Origin: Punica granatum
Taxonomy: Eukaryota > Streptophyta > Magnoliopsida > Myrtales > Lythraceae
Direction: 5' to 3'
Length of the DNA stretch: 64,000 nt
Assembly: GCF_007655135.1 (NCBI RefSeq)
Contig: NC_045127.1
Location: 39,753,538-39,817,537 of the forward strand
Shown: positions 34,190 through 45,434 of the stretch, in pieces
Layout: each line of letters opens with the position of its first letter
Numbering within the stretch: the first letter of the stretch is position 1
Program-made: the position numbers and the translations under genes
The notes under the pieces: model-generated
Databases searched by the model: none
The model's input: the letters and a program-made list of their open reading frames with translations, nothing else
What the model was told of the DNA's origin: nothing

Positions 34190-36299
34190 TATGCGCACCT
34201 GAATTTCATCTCGTCGGGGCACACGTGCGCGCGCCTATGCAACACGTCTTAGGAGTGTCCACCTTCCCGGGGACGCGCGACGGACGCACGTGAGAAGGAG
34301 TCGCCACTTGCCATTTTACGATCCAAAGGTCAAGGGCCGACAAGTTACCCTGGTCTAGGGGTACAGAGTACACCTAATTGCTAAGGCATATGGTCTACGA
34401 AACTCGAGGTTTCGAATTCGGCGGTTCGGTTACATGTGAGCCTATATCTCGCACGCCCTATCGGTATTCTACCTTGTCTAGGTTTGCCATTTTAATTTAA
34501 TTACCGCTTAATTGGGTTCCGCTCATCTTACGCGTTTTGACATCGTAAATTCGAAGAAACACTCCAACCGTCCACTCTCCGACCGGGATTCTTACATGAA
34601 TAAATGTACAATATAACCCTTACATTGTTCTCTCAAATAAATAAAATACAAATTAAAACAACTGAATCCCGGTTGGTTCGCGTTCGGTTATTGTTTCACT
34701 CGTGCTCACCGTGTGGTTTGAAAAGACTGGAATTGAAATTAAAATGCACGCTCAGTGTTAAGGGATTGGACCCCGTGATCTACGATTGGATCGTTAGACC
34801 CTGTATGGACCCCGTATGGATCGTATCCTAAAGGATCGGGCTCGATCCGCATAAAAAACAAGTGCAAGAATGTAACAAGCGGGCACAAATAAACAAACAA
34901 TGGGGTTTTGTTATTGCCTAATTTTCGTGAATTAACCGATTATTAATCGGGGTATCTTGGCATGCAAATCCTACCTAAAGCAGACAAACTGGGTACAGGG
35001 TGTGAATCGATCAAGGATCGCCTCGGGAAGGTTTTTCGCATTTGACATTATTTTCCGAGGACCTGACATACGTGATGTCTGTAGTCAAGTCTTGTGTTTA
35101 TGGATTGCTTTTAGGATTTGTTCTATGCTGTGACACTACGGTTGTTACAAGTTATTACCGAACATGGATTCCGCCCGTAAATCCTAGAACCTAGTGCCTA
35201 CCCCGCTATTGCCCGTTTTTGTCTTAACCAAATACACACTTAGTCCGGTATTTGTATTTTGAGCTAATCCACTCAAACTAACTACCCGAGACTATGCTAG
35301 AATAACAAAAACTCATCGGTTGGATAGAGCGAGCTATGCAGATGAACCTGCGCCTGGACAGGTAGCCCATCCCTACCTTGATACTGTAGTGTTTCTCTTA
35401 TTCTAACTCTATGGGTGTCGTCGCTAAGCCGCAAATAGACGATTTTTCCCTTGAGGTGAAAATTATTTTCGGAAAAGAGAGACTACGCGGTGCGGGCCAC
35501 CTCGGCCTGTGACCGACGCCGACCGATCTCCTGGACCTTCCAGGGTTGTTAAGAACACTAAAAAAGCCAAAGGACCGGTCAATCTATCCGGAAGTGATCG
35601 AAGAAGAACTTCTACGCCCCGACCTGAGTTTCTTGAAATCAGGTGAGGCCTCAAGTCAAGACGTCCATGTCACATCGAGTCACATGTCTCGGGTTTTATA
35701 AAATTTGCAAGTTTTGAGAAGGGCACCAACGCATGTTTGCAACCTATTGACGCGTGTCACCAGTTTATTACCAATTCGTGCAAAATTATTAAGGCCAAGT
35801 GAGTTAATTAATCGCATGAACGTCTCAATTACCCCGTTAGTGGAATTATTGATTAAATTAATTAATGTTTTGCCAAATGCTCTAAATTTGCGGGTTTCAG
35901 ACCGTCGAGCCGATCATTGATGGACCGTCCGATGCGGATCCTAATTCCCAACCACCTTGGAATTTAAATTTAATTTTAGGCCGAGTTTGCATGATTAAAC
36001 CGATTCATGTGAGGTTTCGATTAAAACGAGAAAATAAAGCGTTTAAACACGATTCAAGAGCACATTATCACATCAAGCACGATCAAAATACTTATTTTAC
36101 ACAATCGGTGCCCCCATGATCACGATAAACACATACAAACATACACAAACATAATATTAACGGAATCGATCAAACGGCACCAACTCATGGAAGCGGGAAA
36201 ACGATGAAGATCACACATTGTCTTGTTATATACATATAATTACGGAAACAAAGATATTTAAATAGGACACATACGTTGTCGGTCGGGAATCCAGGTAGG

Positions 36300-37000
36300 A
36301 AAGGGTTGGGTATCTTTAGAAAATGTCCAGGGACTGAATTGAACAAATTTAAAAGAACAGGGACTGATATGAAAATTCGGATAAAGTTTCAGAGGACCGA
36401 TTTGAAAATTCTGGAAAATTCAGGACTGTGTAAAAATTACTGAAAATGTCCCAGGACTTGTTTGAAACGAATTTCAAAATTCGGGCTGATCTGAAAAGTG
36501 AAAAAAGCCCCAGGGACTGAACTGAAACAACGTGAAAAGTTCCCGGAACAGGTTTAGAAATTCTGAAAAATGGTAAAAATGGCTGTGACTTGACTGAAAA
36601 GAATTTTAAAATTCGGGGCAGATCTGAAAAGGAAGGAAAATAGCCCCGGGACTAAACTGAGACAACTTGAAAAGTTCCTTGGGACGATTGAAATATTCTG
36701 GAAAATTCAGGGACTGATTGGAAGATCATAAAAATGGCTAGGACTTAACTGAAAAGAATTTTAAAATTCGGGGCAGATCTGAAAAGGGCGGAAAATAACC
36801 CCGGGACTAAACTGAAACAACTTTAAAAGTTCCTTGGGATGATTGTAAAATTATGAAAAATTCAAGGACTGATTTGGAAATATTAAAATGACCAGGACTT
36901 AACTGAAACATATCTGAAAGTTAAGTGCTGATTTTTAAAAAATGAAAAGGCGTCCTCAGGACTGTAGTGAAACAAAATGAAAAGTTCGTAAAATTGAGTT
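36300..37000. repeat. Degenerate tandem repeats, about 150 bp, in LTR B
   Basis: Units begin near 36442, 36587, 36742 and 36894 with GACTT.ACTGAAA....TTTAAAATTCGGG. Each also carries AAAATTCAGGGACTG. The same repeat occurs three times in the solo LTR at 50985-51545 with about 152-bp spacing. Confidence 0.75.
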
Positions 37001-37189
37001 CGGGACAAATCCGATCATCCACGCAACCCAATAACGCTCATTTCACATCATATCCATCCAAGCAAACATTAATATTCAGAAATGGAGCCCCAAACATGCC
37101 ACTAAGTCGGGGATTTACCTAGTTCGGGAAGTTGAGGGGTGGTTTTGTAATTAAAAAAAATTCACCGGACTGGTTGGGCTGTTGGGGGC

Positions 37190-37385
37190 ACCAGATTGGG
37201 CCGGACTGGGCCGGACTGGGCTATCGGGCCGAACTGGGCGAGTCGTTGGGCAGAGTGGGCCGCTGGGATCCGAACTGGGCTGTTGGGCCAAACTGGGCCG
37301 CTGTTAGGCCTTACTGGATCGCGGCTAGTGGGCCGGACCGGATCGCGGCTGCTGGGCTAGGCTGCTGGGCATGGGCTGGGCCGCC
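37190..37385. repeat. TGGGC-rich cluster in LTR B
   Basis: About fourteen TGGGC motifs occur in under 200 bp, several of them TGGGCC. TGGGCY is the site II motif bound by TCP factors in plant promoters. The solo LTR has a weaker form at 51715-51850. Whether it acts as a control element here is unknown, since it may lie inside the transcript. Confidence 0.5.
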
Positions 37386-37932
37386 ATGCGTCTGTTCTGG
37401 CCGCTCACGGGCGGTGCCTGTGCAACCCGAAAAAACAAAAATCGATCCGGTTAGAACGAAAGACAGAAATCGAGGAGAAAGGATGCGGTTTGGGTGGCTG
37501 TGCGGTTGCACCCGACCCCGGGAGGTCACAGAGTGCAGCCGGAGGGAGCGAGGGTCGTTCGGAGAAAGAGTCGGCTGAGCTGTGGGAGTTAAGGGGGAGC
37601 CGAGAGAGGGAGGGAGATGCGAGCTGAGGGAGTTCAAAGATGCGTGAGCCGAGAAAGACAATCGAGCTGCCAGTTTCCCTCGTGTGTCAGCTGAGGGAGA
37701 GTCAGATCTGAGAGAGAGGGAGAGAGAGAGTCCGGTGAGTTGAGGGAACGCGAGGTGTGGGCGTTCGGGATTGGGGAGCTGAGGACAGAGCGGGAGCTGT
37801 CGGTTTTTTGGGAGAATGAGCGAGCTGAGGGAAAGTGTGAGTTGTCCGAAGAAAAAAAAGACTCGAGTTGTCCGCCCCGTGTGTCTGTGGACGAGACGAG
37901 GAAGAAGAACCCGAGCTGCGGTTATCTTCAAA

Positions 37933-37935
<3 letters not shown>

Positions 37936-37993
<58 letters not shown>

Positions 37994-37998
37994 AGAGA
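37936..37998. repeat. (GA)n microsatellite in LTR B
   Basis: A nearly perfect run of more than 25 GA units. On the transcribed minus strand it is a CT tract of leader type. The solo LTR has only a short GA-rich run at the matching place (52412-52445). Confidence 0.9.
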
Positions 37999-38879
37999 GT
38001 TGGCATGCACGGGAGCTGTCGTCAGGAGCCGGTCCAGTAGAGGTCGCGTATGCAGAGGTAGCGTGTGCAGAAGACGGTGCAGGGGCGGGTCACGGGCTCG
38101 GTTCCGTCCTGACAGGGAAGGAGAAAAAGAAAAGGAAAGAGAAAAAGAAAAGAAAAGAAACGGAAAGAAAAGAAGAAGAAGAAGGAGCAGGTGCGGGCGA
38201 GAAAAGGAGGAAAGAGAAAGAGAAAGGCAACGATCAGAAGTCAGACATGACTTCTGACCAGGCTCAGACCTTCTTTTCTTTTTCTTTTTTTCGAAATTCG
38301 AGTTCGACGCTCGTACAAATTGAGAATTCCTCTCTTTTTGGTCGGATGTCGGAAAAATAATTCGAGACCGCTATCGTGCTCAAAAAATTTCGTTGATCAA
38401 TATTATGCGATAAAATTGTTTTCAATCTCGAATTTTGTCCCGTATTTTGAAAATTGACGTCGATGTTTGCGAAATTCAAAAACGTCCCAAATAGTATTAT
38501 TTTTGAAAAAAAAATCATAAAATTGGTGTTAAATTAGGAAAATGTGCTATTTCCGAGAAGTCATGAGTACTCGAGTAATCAACTGAAAATACTTCCCTCG
38601 CACGGGTAACGAAATGACGATTTTACCCTTCTAGAGCCGGTGGACCAAAATTGGGTGCTGACAGCTTACACCTCTTTGATTGCGTGCTCGGATAAAGGGT
38701 GCAACCAAAGATTATGAGAAGCACCTGTTCGGTCTTGATGACCATCTGGACATTCTCCCAATAGTCGCTTGTTCTCTTGTTTGGATGTATGGGAGTAGGT
38801 CGTGTAGATGCAACGGACCTATTTATGGGAGGAAAAAGACAAAGGAGTCATGGCAAGGAAGTGATACAGTGTGAATTTG

Positions 38880-39735
38880 TAACTCAAAACAGCAAATGCA
38901 TGGATGAAACCCATAAAGCAATAAATGTGGATGCGAAGTCTAGAAAAGCCGTAAATATGGACGCGAAATCCTGAAAGCAGTAAATGTGGACGCGGAGTCC
39001 ATGGACGCGAAGTCCTGAAAGCAGTGAATATGGACGCGAAGTCCTGAAAGTAGTAAATGTGGACGCAAAGTCCAGAAACAGTAAATGTGGACGCGAAGTC
39101 CTGACGACAGTAAATGTGGACGCGGAGTCCAGAAAGCGGTAAATGTGGACGTGAAGGCCAAAAAGCAGTAAACATGGACGCAAAGTCCTAAAAGCAGTAA
39201 ACATAGACGCGAAGTCCGGAAAGCAGTAAACGTGGACGCGAAGTCCGTGGACATGAAGTCCTGAAAGCAGAAAATGTGGACGCGAAGTCCAGAAAGCAGT
39301 AAATGTGGACGCGAAGTCCTGAAGGTAGCAAATTTGGACGCGAAGTCTAGAAAGCGGTAAACATGGAAGCGAAATCCGTGGACGCGAAGTCCAAAAAGTA
39401 GTAAATGGGGACACGAAATCCGAAAAACAGTAAATGTGGACGCGAAGTCCAGAAAGCAGTAAATGTAGACGCGAAATCCGTGGACACGAAGTCCAGAAAG
39501 CAGTAAATGTAGACGCAAAGTCCGTGGATGCGAAGTCCAGAAAGCAGTAAATGTGGACGCGAAGTCCAGAAAGCAGTAAATGTGGACGCGAAGTCCAGAA
39601 AGCAGTAAATGTGGACGCGAAGTTTAGAAAGTAGTAAATGTGGACGCGAAGTCTCGAAAGCAATAAATGTGGACGCGAAGTCCGGACAGTAGTAAATGGG
39701 GACACAAAGTCCGAAAAGCAGTAAATGTGGGCATG
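38880..39735. repeat. 29-bp minisatellite array of element B
   Basis: About 28 units of consensus AAAGCAGTAAATGTGGACGC followed by GAAGTCCAG, 29 bp in all. Some units carry an extra 14-15 bp GTGGACGCGAAGTCC. The array lies just before the 3' LTR on the transcribed strand. Because 29 is not a multiple of three and the unit lacks stops, all three minus frames stay open, giving spurious frames of up to 273 codons. Confidence 0.92.
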
Positions 39736-42700
39736 AGGCGAAAATGCAGGGAATGCAGAAGCAACGACTAGTGTTAGGGAATGGCACGGGACGTCAAAGA
39801 TGGGTGCTTGGCATTGGGTCAGGGCTTTGTTGGGATGGTGCAGCGATAGGCGTGATTGGGTGCATGCTGGATGACTTGTGTCGCGTGCTTGGCGGGGATG
39901 GTTTGATCACTGTGTTCACCGGGGATACTGTTGCTTGTGAATGCTGCCATAGTGAGGCGGTGCTGAGGATTGGACTAACTCTCGGGACTAAGACGCATCT
40001 TGTCTCGGTAGAGAGTAAGGATCGCTTATGGCTTTCCCACAGAGATGGGCACCACTTTTCATTAGTCATGTGAACGGTGGTGTACGCTGAATATACGGGG
40101 CTGATGCTACCCCAAATGTGCTGATCTGCCGGAGGCCGGCGTTGCTGCCGGGACGAAGCTGCTTCGTTGGTACCTTGCCCCTAGGGTGGCGGTGTGTTTG
40201 ATCTATCGGAGGTCGGGATGGTTGTGCTTTGTTGAAGGCCTGCTTTGCCGCCGGGATGGTTGTGCTTTGCTGGAAGCCTGTTTTGCCCCTGGGGCGGTTG
40301 TGTGTTTGATCTACCGGAAGCCAGCCTCGCCACTGGGGCGGTTGCTCGTTGCTCTGCCAGATGCCGACTCTGTTGCAGGGGCGATTGTAGTTTGTTGGGG
40401 ATGCTCCGGTCTTGCAATGAAGGACTCAAACTCTTGATGAAGTGCCTACGTACCCCGAGGGATGGGAAATCAGAGTCCGCCGTAGTTCCCGTGTTTATTG
40501 TACCTGTAATCCTGACATCATTAGTAAGTCATGGGATTACTAGCGATTTGTAAGCACAGGTAAAAGGATGTGTTTGCGACACACGTTCTTCAGTTTCGGG
40601 TCGCCTGGACGACCCGTAGCGAGTTTTTGCTTTGGCGATGCGAATGAGATCCTGTTTTCGAAGGCCTCAATGCGAAGCCTCTTGGGCTCCTGTTGGCCAT
40701 GCACGGGCATATCGAGACATTCTCAATGATGCCCTAGCGGATCTGTCGGTTATTCGACGCTCCTGTCGACTTAGGGCCCTTCTCGTCAGGGTACCGTAGG
40801 GCAGCTGCGCTTGTGACTCGCATGGGAGATTTTTGTGCAAATTTGGTTAGACCTCAGTCTAGTCATTTCCAAAGTGTTATGACTTGACTCCCGGAGATGA
40901 GTGTTTAGGATTTTGGGCTTTGTGGTAGCCGATTGTAGGGTGGCTATGACTCGTTTAGAGTCATTTATGGACCGAGAGAAAAGAGAAAGTATGGGGAGCA
41001 TGTTGCCCCAAGCTAAAAGGATACAAGGTTCACGCCTGCAATGAGATGTACCCTCATTTTCTTCCGTCCTTATGTTGGTGTTAGCTGTCTTGAACTACTT
41101 GGATTGCGTGCTTGGTCGCCCGTTGTGCTTGAGGAAGAATCCGCCTTGGACAGTTGTGTCGTGCAGGAGAGCCGATCAGGGATCGTGTTGGGGTAGATAA
41201 CCTGGCCATTTCCCTTGGGGATCCCTAGTTCGCGCAGTGTACGAGTTCCTAGGGTGACTGTTTTGTTTATCTTTCGTTTTACTCCCATTTTGCTACGGTC
41301 ACCCACTTCGGGGCTGTACCTCTCAACCTAAAGGGGATGAGCTCTCCTTTTGTCATGACCGCCCACAAGGAGTTTTCGGTTGTGCCTCTCTTTTGCCCTA
41401 ACTTTTGCCTAGGCCGCCCCCAAAAAGGGGATTTTGGACCTAGCAGGCTTGATTCTTTTGTCTCTCAAGTTTGCAAGGGCGAAGGTTTCAAGGGTTCGAC
41501 CTCCGAGTGCATTGTGTTCTGTCTCTGTCAAGGAATTGCGTCTACTGCTCCCCTTTTTGTCGGGGTTTGTTGATTTCTTCTAATTGGCGGTGCCGGAATT
41601 TTAAATCTTGACGGTGTCTTGTTTTGTTCATTGGCAGGTTTTTTCTGCGTCTTTTCTCTCACTCTTCATTGGCGAGTTTTTCCCGCTTCTTTTCGCTCTG
41701 TTATTTTCTTTTCTTTTCTTTTTTCTTTCTTGTAGTTGGGGTTTGTTTTGCGCCCCGTGTCTTTGTTTAAAACTCCACGTTTGTATCATCAAGGCTGCTT
41801 TGATGTGCTTTGCCCAGTGGAGACTTGTTGCGTTTTGCTGTCCCAGCCCCATTTTGTGAGGGCCGACTTTCTTGAAAGTTTGACTCTTGTGCACTCGAGA
41901 GCCGAACTTCGCGTCATTTGCTTTGCAAGCTTTATATGTGAATTTCCCCCTATTGTCTAGAAAGAAAATAAGAGATTGTCCCGGTGCGAATGTTGGACGA
42001 GGATGCCTCGGTCTTCATTTGTTGAAGTGGCCCATAGCAAATGCTTTGTGCGATCATTGTCCCCGACCGTGTCTTGTGATTCCCCTGGCGGGTGCCTTTT
42101 GGAGAGGCATGCTTTTGAAGCCGATGGATGCATTTGGTCCCGGGGCTCGTTGTCACTTGACGACTGTTAATGAGCCTTTGCAGTGGCGGTGGCCTGATTT
42201 GCCTCTAGGCGTCACTCGATCTCAATGGAGACGCTTGCGTTGACGTTGAATTGTTTGTTCGATCGTCTCTGTTTTCGGCTTCGGAGGGGGGTACCTCTTG
42301 ATCAGACCCTTTCCCTATCGAAGTAAAAGGTGAAGGGCCCGACAGAGTTATCGGGGAGATGAGAACCCGTGCATCGTTCTTCGCCTGTGACCGGCGTGAC
42401 CTTGTGAAGGACGAAGAAAATGTTGCATTAGACCATTGTCGCGGTGGATTATGCGGTAAGAAATATAGAGTGGATCCATGAGAAAATCATTTTCGTCCAG
42501 CAAGCGACCCATAGGGTGCCACACGTGAAGGACACTCAATTCCGGGAGTCAGGTCATTGCCATGCCGGAGTGGTTAGACCGTGACTAGGGGCTGCATAGG
42601 TGTACTTCCCCTGATTGCGAGTAGGCATGCGCAGCCGTCCTAGGGAAGGCTCGAGGAGCCGAGTCCCATGAGGATAAGCGAATTGAACAAGTTGGACAGA

Positions 42701-43399
42701 ACTAATAGGGCGTCTTCTAGATTGTCCTAGTGCCCCTTGAATGGTTCGTTCAAGCCGGGAGCTTGTTTGGAAATGCAAATAAATGTAAAAGAGCATTTGA
42801 AGGAGAGTGCGTGTTGCCCCAGTGGCAGGTTGGTGGCCATAGCGGAGGGTGGGTTAGGCCCATTCTTCGATCGGCAGTGTGATCGTACTGGCAACCCCGT
42901 GGCGGGTAGGCTGGGACATGCTCTGCTCGTCGGAGCTGTTGTCTATGATCTTTCGTGGAGGGAGGGTCGGCCCTCATTGTTGAAATCCCGAGGGTTAGCC
43001 GAGAAAGTTTTGTTGTCCTAATCCTAGATGTTTGGTATTCAGGCTGCCTTCTTGTTGGGTACTTCCTGCAATAGGATAAGAAAAACAATGAAAGAGCAAG
43101 AAGAACTGTCTACAGTTTTAATGCAAGGGTGAAGCGGAGCGGACTAGCTGGTTGGCGTCGTGCAAGCACGCCGAGGGTGTGTGCATCGGTAAGGTGGAGG
43201 CATGCTCGCACGACGCGAAAGGACACACTCGGTTGTGCTAGTGGACGTGCTCGGTTGCGCGAAGAGACGTGTACTCGATCACGCAATGACGCTTGGTTAC
43301 GCGAGGTTAGTGAGAAGCTAGCTTTGCCTAGGAAGGTGGATTGGCCCTCGGGCCATGGCTCGCCTTACCGTTGAGAGGGGGTGAAGGTCGCGGTTGGTC

Positions 43400-43745
43400 T
43401 ACCTAAGCCAATCTTCCACCACACTCGGAGTTTGAGGGCGCGCAGTCTCGGAAAGCACTGGTTCTAGGTGAGGGCCCTACGGAGATATCTATCATAGAGT
43501 GCATGTGTGGTTCTCCACGAGCTCTTTTCCTAGACCTCTCCAAGGCGACGTTCACTCAAGCGAGCTCCTCATTGCGTCTCTGTAGTTTGGCGTGGGTCTG
43601 AGTGAGCTCCCTCTGAGGTTGTGGTGGGCCGACGAGTTCCTCATTTTTCTCAGCAACTTACCGGCGAAGGTGATCGGTCCTGTTGTTGGTGAGGTCGACT
43701 ATGGTGGCTGTGCCTGAAGTGGGGGATGTCCTGGCAGGTGTGCCG
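43400..43745 (-). pseudogene. Gag N-terminal scrap of element B
   Basis: The minus-strand frame reads NEELVGPPQPQRELTQTH, then KLQRRNEEL, a stop, VNVALERSRKRARGEPHMHS and MIDISVGPSPRTSAF. It is a coiled, Gln/Glu-rich stretch typical of the start of gag in Tat-like elements, about 600 bp after the primer site. Two stops are present. Similarity to element A at 55310-55640 shows that both derive from a once coding ancestor. Nothing of the gag core follows. Confidence 0.6.
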
Positions 43746-44382
43746 GTCTTGGTTTGCGGATACTCAGTGAGATCCTTGTGTGTTGACGAACTTTGTCAAG
43801 GCGCGAACAAGAGACCGATCAAGGCGTCTTTTACCAAGACAAAATGAAGACTGATTTAGAACTTGTCCATATGAATGACACCATAATTTTGTAAAACAGA
43901 TTATGCATGTGGGCAAAGAAAGTAAATGCTCACGTCATAGTACGATTACAAGGTACATTACTCTTGAAATAGAAAAGACTTAAGTGGTACTCAGGCCGAC
44001 GCGATGGACTGTTTGTTGAAGCCGGGTTAGAAGCTTGCATGGAGGCTTAGCACAATGCATGGTTTGGTGCTATAGGGGTCGTGCTACCTAAAGATGGGGG
44101 CTCCCAACTCAAGGGCGTAAATTCCTTGAAATCAGGCGGGGTCTTTCAAGGCCGTGTCAGTGGCCCAGCCGCGCGGCGTGCCCGTACTCGAAACCCCTAT
44201 CTAACCTGTGCCTCCTAATATCGGTCGGGGGACGCGACCCATAGATACCTAGAACTATGATGATATGTAATGCATGTGCTGAAAATAAATGTGCGGGAAG
44301 TAAAGGAGCAAAAATTAAATGAAAGCAGTAAATAAATAAACAGGCAAACAGACAAACGGAAACGAGCCCAAACCCTCTAAAT

Positions 44383-44404
44383 GTCCCCAGTAGAGTCGTC
44401 AAGC
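44383..44404 (-). promoter_or_regulatory. Primer binding site of element B
   Basis: Directly after the 5' LTR the minus strand reads GCTTGACGACTCTACTGGGG. From memory, Tat/Ogre elements have a TTGGCGACTC.ACTGGGGA-type site for a tRNA primer; this is a close but mutated match. Element A has the matching site at 56174-56195. Confidence 0.65.
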
Positions 44405-45434
44405 TGTGCGCACCCGAATTTCATCTCATCGGGGCACGCGTGCGCGCGCCTATTCAACGCGGCTTGGGAGTGTCCACCTTCCCGGGGACGCGTGACAGAC
44501 GCACGTGAAAAGGAGTTGCCACTTGCCATTTTACAACCCAAATGTCGAGGGCCGGCAAGTTACCCGGGTCTAGGGGTACGAAGTACACCTAATTGCTATG
44601 GCATATGATCTACGAAACCCGATGTTCCGAATTCGGGGGTTCTATTACATGCGAACCTATATCTCGCACGCCCTATCGGTACTCTAGCTTGTCTAGATTT
44701 GCCATTTTAATTTAATTACTGCTTAATTGAGTTCCGCTCATGTTACGTTTTTTGACACCGTAAATTCGAAAAAACACTCCAACCGTCAACTCTTCGACCA
44801 GGATTCTTATATGAATAAATGTACAACATAACCCTTACATTGTTCTCTCAAATAAATAGAATACAAATTACAACAACTGAATCTCAGTCGATTCACCTTC
44901 GGTTATTATTCCACTCGTGCTCACCGTGTAGTTTGAAAAGACTATAATTGAAATTAAGATGCGCGCTCAGTGTTAGGGGATTGGACCCCGTATCCTAAAG
45001 GATCGGGCTCGATCCGCATAACAAACAAGCCTGCTTTGCCCCTGCTCTGACCTTTTTTTTTTCGAAATTCGAGTTTGATGCACGTACAAATTGAGAATTC
45101 CTCTCTTTTTGATCGAATGTCGGAAAAATAATTCGAGACCGCTATCGTGCTCAAAAAAATTCGTTGATCAATATTATGCGGTAAAATTATTTTCAATCTC
45201 GAATTTTGTCCCGGATTTTGAAAATTGACGTCGATGTAAGCAAAATTAAAAAACGACCCAAATAGTATTATTTTTGAAAAAAAAATCATAAAATTGGTGT
45301 TAAATTAGGAAAATGTGCTATTTCCGAGAAGTCGTGAGTACTCGAGTAATCAACTGGAAATACTTCCCTCGCAGGGGTGACGAAATGACGATTTTATCCC
45401 TCTAGAGCCGATTGACCAAAATTGGGTGCTGACA
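44405..45434 (-). repeat. Element B 5' LTR, internally deleted (1.03 kb)
   Basis: The left 620 bp match 34190-34860. The right 390 bp match 38265-38663. About 3.4 kb between them is missing. At the junction a short stretch GCCTGCTTTGCCCCT (45029-45043) fits neither side but nearly equals 40276-40290 in the internal region. The deletion happened after insertion, because the two LTRs must have been alike when the element integrated. Confidence 0.8.

Larger units (their letters stand above)
34190..38663 (-). repeat. Element B 3' LTR, 4.47 kb
   Basis: Read on the minus strand it starts TGTCAGCACCCAATTTTGG at 38663. It contains a long CT/GA tract (37936-37998), a TGGGC-rich segment (37190-37385) and four 150-bp repeats (36300-37000). 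It ends GGTGCGCATA at 34190. It is collinear with the solo LTR at 48857-53085. The 231-codon minus frame at 37311-38006 is a product of the CT-rich tract and not a gene. Confidence 0.85.
38664..44404 (-). other. Element B internal region, no pol genes
   Basis: From the primer site at the right end, a gag-like scrap follows (43400-43745), then non-coding DNA to a minisatellite array (38880-39735) next to the 3' LTR. The middle is collinear with element A: 40080-41100 with 47900-48850, 41100-41230 with 53091-53220, 41970-42300 with 53320-53570, 42740-43020 with 54000-54240. The open frames in between (for example 41070-41306 and 41608-42243) change between the two copies and have no recognised domain. 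The polypurine tract is weak (AAAGAGGTGTAAGC, 38664-38677, minus). Confidence 0.7.
34190..45434 (-). mobile_element. Element B: complete giant non-autonomous element nested in LTR A
   Basis: A 4.47 kb LTR (34190-38663) and a shortened 1.03 kb LTR (44405-45434) flank 5.74 kb without pol genes. Both LTRs share termini (TRTGCGCACC and GGGTGCTGACA). The host LTR A is interrupted between AAGTCTTTG and GGTGTTCTTG; the uninterrupted copy at 59720-59745 reads straight through. The right flank is GGTGT (45435-45439) and the left is a degraded GAGT. The primer site at 44383-44404 shows that the right LTR is the 5' one, so the element reads on the minus strand. Confidence 0.82.

Noticed and set aside
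37311..38010. 231- and 102-codon minus frames and the opposite plus frames
   Set aside because: They run through a GA/CT microsatellite and a CT-rich leader (runs of Leu-Ser or Arg-Glu). There is no domain, and the aligned solo LTR does not preserve the frame.
38880..39735. CRISPR-like look: 29-bp repeats at regular spacing
   Set aside because: The repeats are head-to-tail with no unique spacers, in a plant retrotransposon; it is a minisatellite.
38884..39787. Three long overlapping minus-strand frames (up to 273 codons) with repeated RPHLLLSGLRVHIYC-like text
   Set aside because: They arise from a 29-bp repeat whose unit has no stop in any minus frame, so every frame stays open. Composition and overlap are artefacts, not a repeat protein.
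41070..43090. Several 80-118 codon frames on both strands in the element B interior
   Set aside because: The collinear element A sequence (53091-54240) does not keep any of these frames open, and no gag-pol motif was found. A captured host gene cannot be fully excluded without a search.
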